From contig CM075103.1 in NCBI GenBank assembly GCA_037576195.1, positions 6,696,001 to 6,760,000 on the forward strand: a stretch of DNA of 64,000 bases. The letters are read 5' to 3'. Position 1 is the stretch's first letter. Every line of letters begins with the position of its first letter. The position numbers and the translations under genes were made by a program. Shown here piece after piece: positions 59,521 to 64,000 of the stretch. A model generated the notes under the pieces. That model had not been told where the DNA came from, ran no database searches, and saw nothing but the letters and a program-made list of their open reading frames with translations. The DNA is from Phytoseiulus persimilis. Taxonomy: Eukaryota; Arthropoda; Arachnida; Mesostigmata; Phytoseiidae.

Positions 59521-62500
59521 AGGAGTGCAGACAAACTGACAGCTCCCGGTTCCAGAATCCTGTGCCTTCTCCTCGTGGCATTCTGATCGCTGACGGTGCC
59601 GCGAAACGCAGTTCAAACAGCAGTCTGAATGAACCAGGTTCGCAAGTCATGAGCTTGGTCGCAGCATTCTCCTTCGGTTGGACAACAAGCTCATTCTGCT
59701 CCCAAGCTGGAGTGAGTGCCTTGAGTTCCAGAATCTCCAACCGGCTCTGGGAGTGTATCGGTCGTCGGATGCGTCTAACAGAGCCTCTTTCGGAGATCAG
59801 GAATGCTCACATTCTATAAGACTCCTCCAGTTGCATAACGGAATCTCGTTCGAGAATAGCTTCTACGCCGGGCACGTCTGCAGCCATCGCGGTCGTGACA
59901 ACTCAAGCTCTGGTCCCGGCTCCTCCCTCCCAGATATGAGCTTGTGTCTTGCTTACACTTTGTACATGATGCGAGCCTCCAACGGAACGTTCGTCGACGG
60001 TTCGCCCCGTACAGCGCTAAGTCAGAGCCGCTCGTCGTACTGAAAGGCATCAAACTTCCCCTCGCTGCCGAGGTCGTACACGGCCGAAACGTCTCGTTCG
60101 TCAGCCCGGACCTCATTTGCGAGGTACAGAACAGGCAAGCAAGCCGGGGAGGGTTAGCAACGAGCAACTCATTCACAGATCATTTAACTAAACTCAAGCC
60201 ATGCCATCCAAGGCTCAAGTTGCTCCATGCGGATATGCTCGAGGGAGGCTCCACAGCTCCAAAGAATGTGTTTTTGGAAAAATTGAGCAATTCTCGGAAC
60301 CTGGAAGTAATATTAGGAAAGCGCCTTCTTCCTTGGAGCCGGCACATGGGGTTGACCGGTTTTGAAATCGGCTCCGGATGTCACAACGACAGACACAGGA
60401 AGAGGGCAAAAACTTTTCTGAGGCCGCTAATCTGGATTTCCCAGAGACACTCCTTGACGTCCTCGATATCGAGAACACAGCAACGATGGTCGCAAAAACT
60501 TCCCGTAAAAATATATTCATATTGGCCCGGTGAGATTTCTGAAGCAAGAGCACGCTCAAGTGTTTTGATGATTGATTCCTGACTTTCCCGCCCTAATTGA
60601 TTAGGTGAAAAACACATCAGGAAGGCCCGCATTCGGCCTCGAACGATTCGGAATCGAAAAATCATTATAGTCTCTCAAGGAACCGTTACCGTTTTCGATT
60701 CGCGCAAGTTGTTTCGTCGGTGGCATGGGACGTGAGAGCGAAATCCAACAACTGTTTCGGAGTGGCAGCGAGCGGAATTCAAGTGGAGCATTTCATCCAC
60801 AGAAAAAAACAGGCGAAAACCTGGGTTTCCGAGCGAGCTGGTTTTTGAATTGACTGACCGCGGAGCTGTTACGACGATCGAGAAGCGCCATCATTAATTT
60901 TGTCGATCTGGTCTCAAAATACCGCAAAAGCATGTAGACAAGGTCTTCCAAAAGTCTCCGCTGCACTCGAGCGACAGATTCTGCGGAGAGCGCGGATAGG
61001 AGACGTGTTCTTCCCGGGAGTGGCAATTTCGAAGTTCCCACGATGGAAAGGCGAGGTCATAAAGCTCCCTTAAAACTTGTGAGGGCGAACCGAGATCGGA
61101 TCCCAATAGTGTCACTACTCGTCCTCACCTACAAACAAAACGGTTGTGGCGGAAGTATCTCGCACTGATTGGTCATCCGGAAGCTTCCATGTCGGGGTAC
61201 TGAGTCGGAAAATAGTCAGAACGGTGCTAATCAATTTGGGAGCCTACCATCTAAATATCCCGAGAGCTCTCTTGCTTCTTGGCAAACAGAATCACGGCGC
61301 TAAGAGCATGTCGATTCGGCCCGGGTGTATCGACTGAGCCGGGGAACCGAAACAGCTGGAAACGAATCTTGGAGCACCGTGGATCACATGGGGCGAATCC
61401 CCCGGGAGAGAAAGGATCGAAATTCAATCGAGCACAAACCCGACTTCCGGACTATCGGTTGCGGCATTACAATAGCTTTTGGAGCTTCTGGATACCGAAG
61501 GCGAAGACTTCGTTGGATTATCTCTCGGTCATACGACGCTTCTGTCCTCGTCTGCCTGTGACTAGAGGATTTCGAGAGGATCGCGGAAATTACCGCCTAG
61601 ATTTCCGATGCGACAATACTCGTGAGGCGATATCATCGGTTCCTTATCTGGCTGTCATGAGCTTCAACGCTGTTCGTGCTATGAGTCTACAACTCCATCG
61701 ACGGTGATTTATCAGCTCTGGCTCCGTACAAGGAATCTCACACACTCACTGGGTGATCGAACCCGGCGATGGTGTCTAATTATCTGACGTTCGGAGAGCT
61801 GGTTAATGTCCGATACGAGCGATCTCGATCAATGTGAGGCGGGGATCCGAAGCACATGAGAATTCTGTCGTAAACAATCCTCGCGCGATACATGGTCAAA
61901 GTAATAGTGAAAGCAGAGCTAATTGGATGTTGTCCCTCTGCGGTTGGGGAGGAGTTGATACGTCAGCGTCGATCCGCAGCTTTGTATCATCACGATCATT
62001 CTCGTCATGATCTTGAGTCACAAGCGAATCTCCGCTCTTTGACTTTGACGTATTCTTATCACAGCGAACTCTATCTGAATCGGGATACCCACAGGCTATC
62101 AGAATCACCGTTTCTATCTCATCAAAGCTCTTTGTATGAATTTCTCCTCCTAGAAAATCCGGCTTGTGCAACAGGAGCTCTGTTCGGTGCAGTTCATCGA
62201 TCAGTATTTCGCCTCGGACTTTTTCTGGCTTACTTTCGCGTATGTCAACGAAACGGCTCATGGGTTCTCGTTCTGCCGCTCTCCTCGATGACATTGTTTC
62301 CCCCATGACTTCATGTGCATCGTTTCATGGGAATCCCAAGGTCCTGCTCCGACGGGCGGATATCGATGACGTCGGGGAAACATTCAGAAAACGATACAGT
62401 TGATGAAGTCAACGTTTTGATGGCTCGCAGCAAATATCCGGAGTGTACTCGGTCACCCGATCCTCGGTCCACTTGCGCGTCTCACATTCGGGATCCAACT

Positions 62501-62967
62501 CATGCATCGCAGAATAGCAGCCATCCATCAGGGTCTGGTCATGGGCCGAGCCGTGTGCGACAATGAGTTCTTATTCGTGAGTTGGCGGGGGAAAGAAGGA
62601 CCGATGAAGACTTTTGCTGAGTATTAGGAGATGAATCGTACCGCAATCAAGTCTGAGGGGACGTTCATCTGGCAGGCTCTGGCGAAAAAGGCTCATTTCG
62701 ATGAAAGTAGCTCTCGGTTGGAGCGAATCTTTGATTCCCGTCTCATTCTACCGGCTGCTCCTGGGAAGAGAGTCTCCGATGTAGGCTCGACCATCGAGCG
62801 GAGCCCTTTCCCGAACGTAGAATTCATCGCTTACCATCCACAGATGCTTCATCCACCACCGAATGATACATTCGGACCGAATACGGCATTCTATCCTGTC
62901 ACGAGTTTCCCCCAAACCTTCAGAACGTTGAACTGGATGTCTGGAGTGAAGGTCAGGTGGATGCTCG
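59521..62967. other. Region without a supported gene
   Basis: A plus-strand open frame (59944-60582, 212 codons from GTG) and several minus-strand frames (60793-61115, 61896-62306) are the largest. The minus frames at 60.8-61.1 kb include a helical stretch RRLLEDLVYMLLRYFETRST but are broken between frames. None is called as a gene. Confidence 0.45.
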
Positions 62968-63306
62968 TTATCTCAGACTTTCTATCGAGAAGGACGATCC
63001 GAAGAGTACAGACGGACGAGAAAGCGAGCCAACAAGTTTGTCAATATATGTCACTAAATCTCTCGTAATCCGCGCCTCCTGCCAAGCTTCGCCAAGCAGC
63101 TCCCCGAGCCGCGGGAAACAATTCTGACTCCACAGGAGACACAGAACGCGTCGAAGACCGTTCCAGGCGTAGATCGTGAACAGAACCGCCAACCCGATTC
63201 CGCGAGCGCGCAGCGCTCTGGTTCGCCTGAATTGATCGAATCTCGCACTGGATCCGATCAACAACTGATTGCGGTCGCGTTCTATCCCAGTAAGGACGAA
63301 TCCCCG
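62968..63306 (-). CDS. Possible exon of a membrane protein (hypothetical)
   Basis: Minus-strand frame open from about 63336 to a TAA at 62968-62970, without an in-frame ATG, so an internal or terminal exon if real. It contains Arg-rich sequence followed by a hydrophobic run GIGLAVLFTIYAWNGLRRVL and then an amphipathic stretch (GELLGEAWQEARITRDLV). This resembles the first helix and loop of an insect/mite chemoreceptor, but no diagnostic motif is present and the frame could be chance. Confidence 0.2.
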   Translation of the reverse strand, partial: RGFVLTGIERDRNQLLIGSSARFDQFRRTRALRARGIGLAVLFTIYAWNGLRRVLCLLWSQNCFPRLGELLGEAWQEARITRDLVTYIDKLVGSLSRPSVLFGSSFSIESLR

Positions 63307-63336
63307 ATGAATGGAACCAGAACGACCTCGATTATT

Positions 63337-64000
63337 TCAATCTCTCGCGTTTCAAGCTCGATTATTCCAACTCTGCGGAACGGGTCGAAAGATGTCGACC
63401 GGAAGCGTACTTTCATCGCGGACGCCGTCTGATTTCGAACGGTCGCTGGTTCAGAGACCCACATAAGAGGGGGATCCATGATGACATGAGTATTTCCAGG
63501 CCAGAGTGGGTCGATCCTACTTCGATAAGTCCGACAGTTGTAAAAAAAACACCCATTCTCGAACCATGACGAGTCACCTACAATCGGACATTTGAAGTTT
63601 CCTCCGAAATCATACTTGAAGCTGGTCATGGGCTGATTCAGGCATCATTTTGGGACACTTTCATTTGGCTACACGACAAGCACGGAACCGATACCGCCGG
63701 GTCGATCTATCGGAAACACCTCAACGTAGTCTGAAAACGAGCCCCTGAGAATGAGTTCGGTGGAAACATGTACCACGACACTTCAATGAATGTTCAGCAT
63801 CGAAGAGACGTCGAGTGAGCTGGAAACGGCACCAAGATGAGCGAATTCCGTCGGATATGAATGATTAGACTTGGGAATCGATCAGTCGCTCTGGAACATC
63901 ATTCGAAGCAGTCGCTGAGGACCATGTTTGGACGGAAACCGGAGAAAGTGTTCGACAAAGGGCCAAGATCATCGGAAAAGTGCAGAATGTCGCGGCGGGT
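63337..64000. other. Right-edge region, no supported gene
   Basis: One minus-strand frame (63282-63629, 115 codons) is present without a recognisable domain; otherwise nothing is seen. Confidence 0.5.

Overview
The window is eukaryotic (animal) genomic DNA. The evidence is phase-compatible GT-AG introns, animal-type genes, a canonical AATAAA signal, and transposon relics; there are no operons or ribosome binding sites. Base composition is near 50% GC with many CpG dinucleotides. Two protein genes can be identified with confidence, both on the minus strand. Gene content, short coding introns (98-137 bp) beside very long ones, and a TCAGT-type initiator in front of one gene suggest an arthropod, perhaps a mite or another chelicerate. 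That taxonomic call is inference, not something the sequence proves.

Layout. 1-29,498 (minus): the 5' two thirds of a TMTC1-like gene, an ER multipass O-mannosyltransferase of the TMTC family with TPR repeats. Seven exons can be joined without breaking frame; the first coding exon is at 29,179-29,498, and the gene continues off the left edge after the first TPR unit. Intron 1 alone is 18.9 kb. 29.5-42.2 kb: intergenic, with a frameshifted non-LTR reverse transcriptase tail at 30.3-30.6 kb and simple repeats. 42,199-43,056 (minus): a complete, intronless purine nucleoside phosphorylase gene with a poly(A) signal and a plausible initiator. 43-64 kb: a gene-poor, transposon-rich stretch. It holds an 894-bp hAT-type element with terminal inverted repeats and an 8-bp target duplication, a 206-bp MITE-like element, two more transposon ends with long G runs, and two direct copies of an uncharacterised repeat built on tandem units of about 45 bp. 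It also holds a few low-confidence candidate coding pieces, some of them membrane-protein-like.

The two main genes are unrelated in function (protein O-mannosylation in the ER; purine salvage in the cytosol), and nothing suggests co-regulation. Most other open frames are 60-240 codons long, are antisense or out-of-frame shadows, and fit chance expectation in sequence of this composition. I found no CRISPR array, tRNA, rRNA or other structured RNA gene that I can defend.
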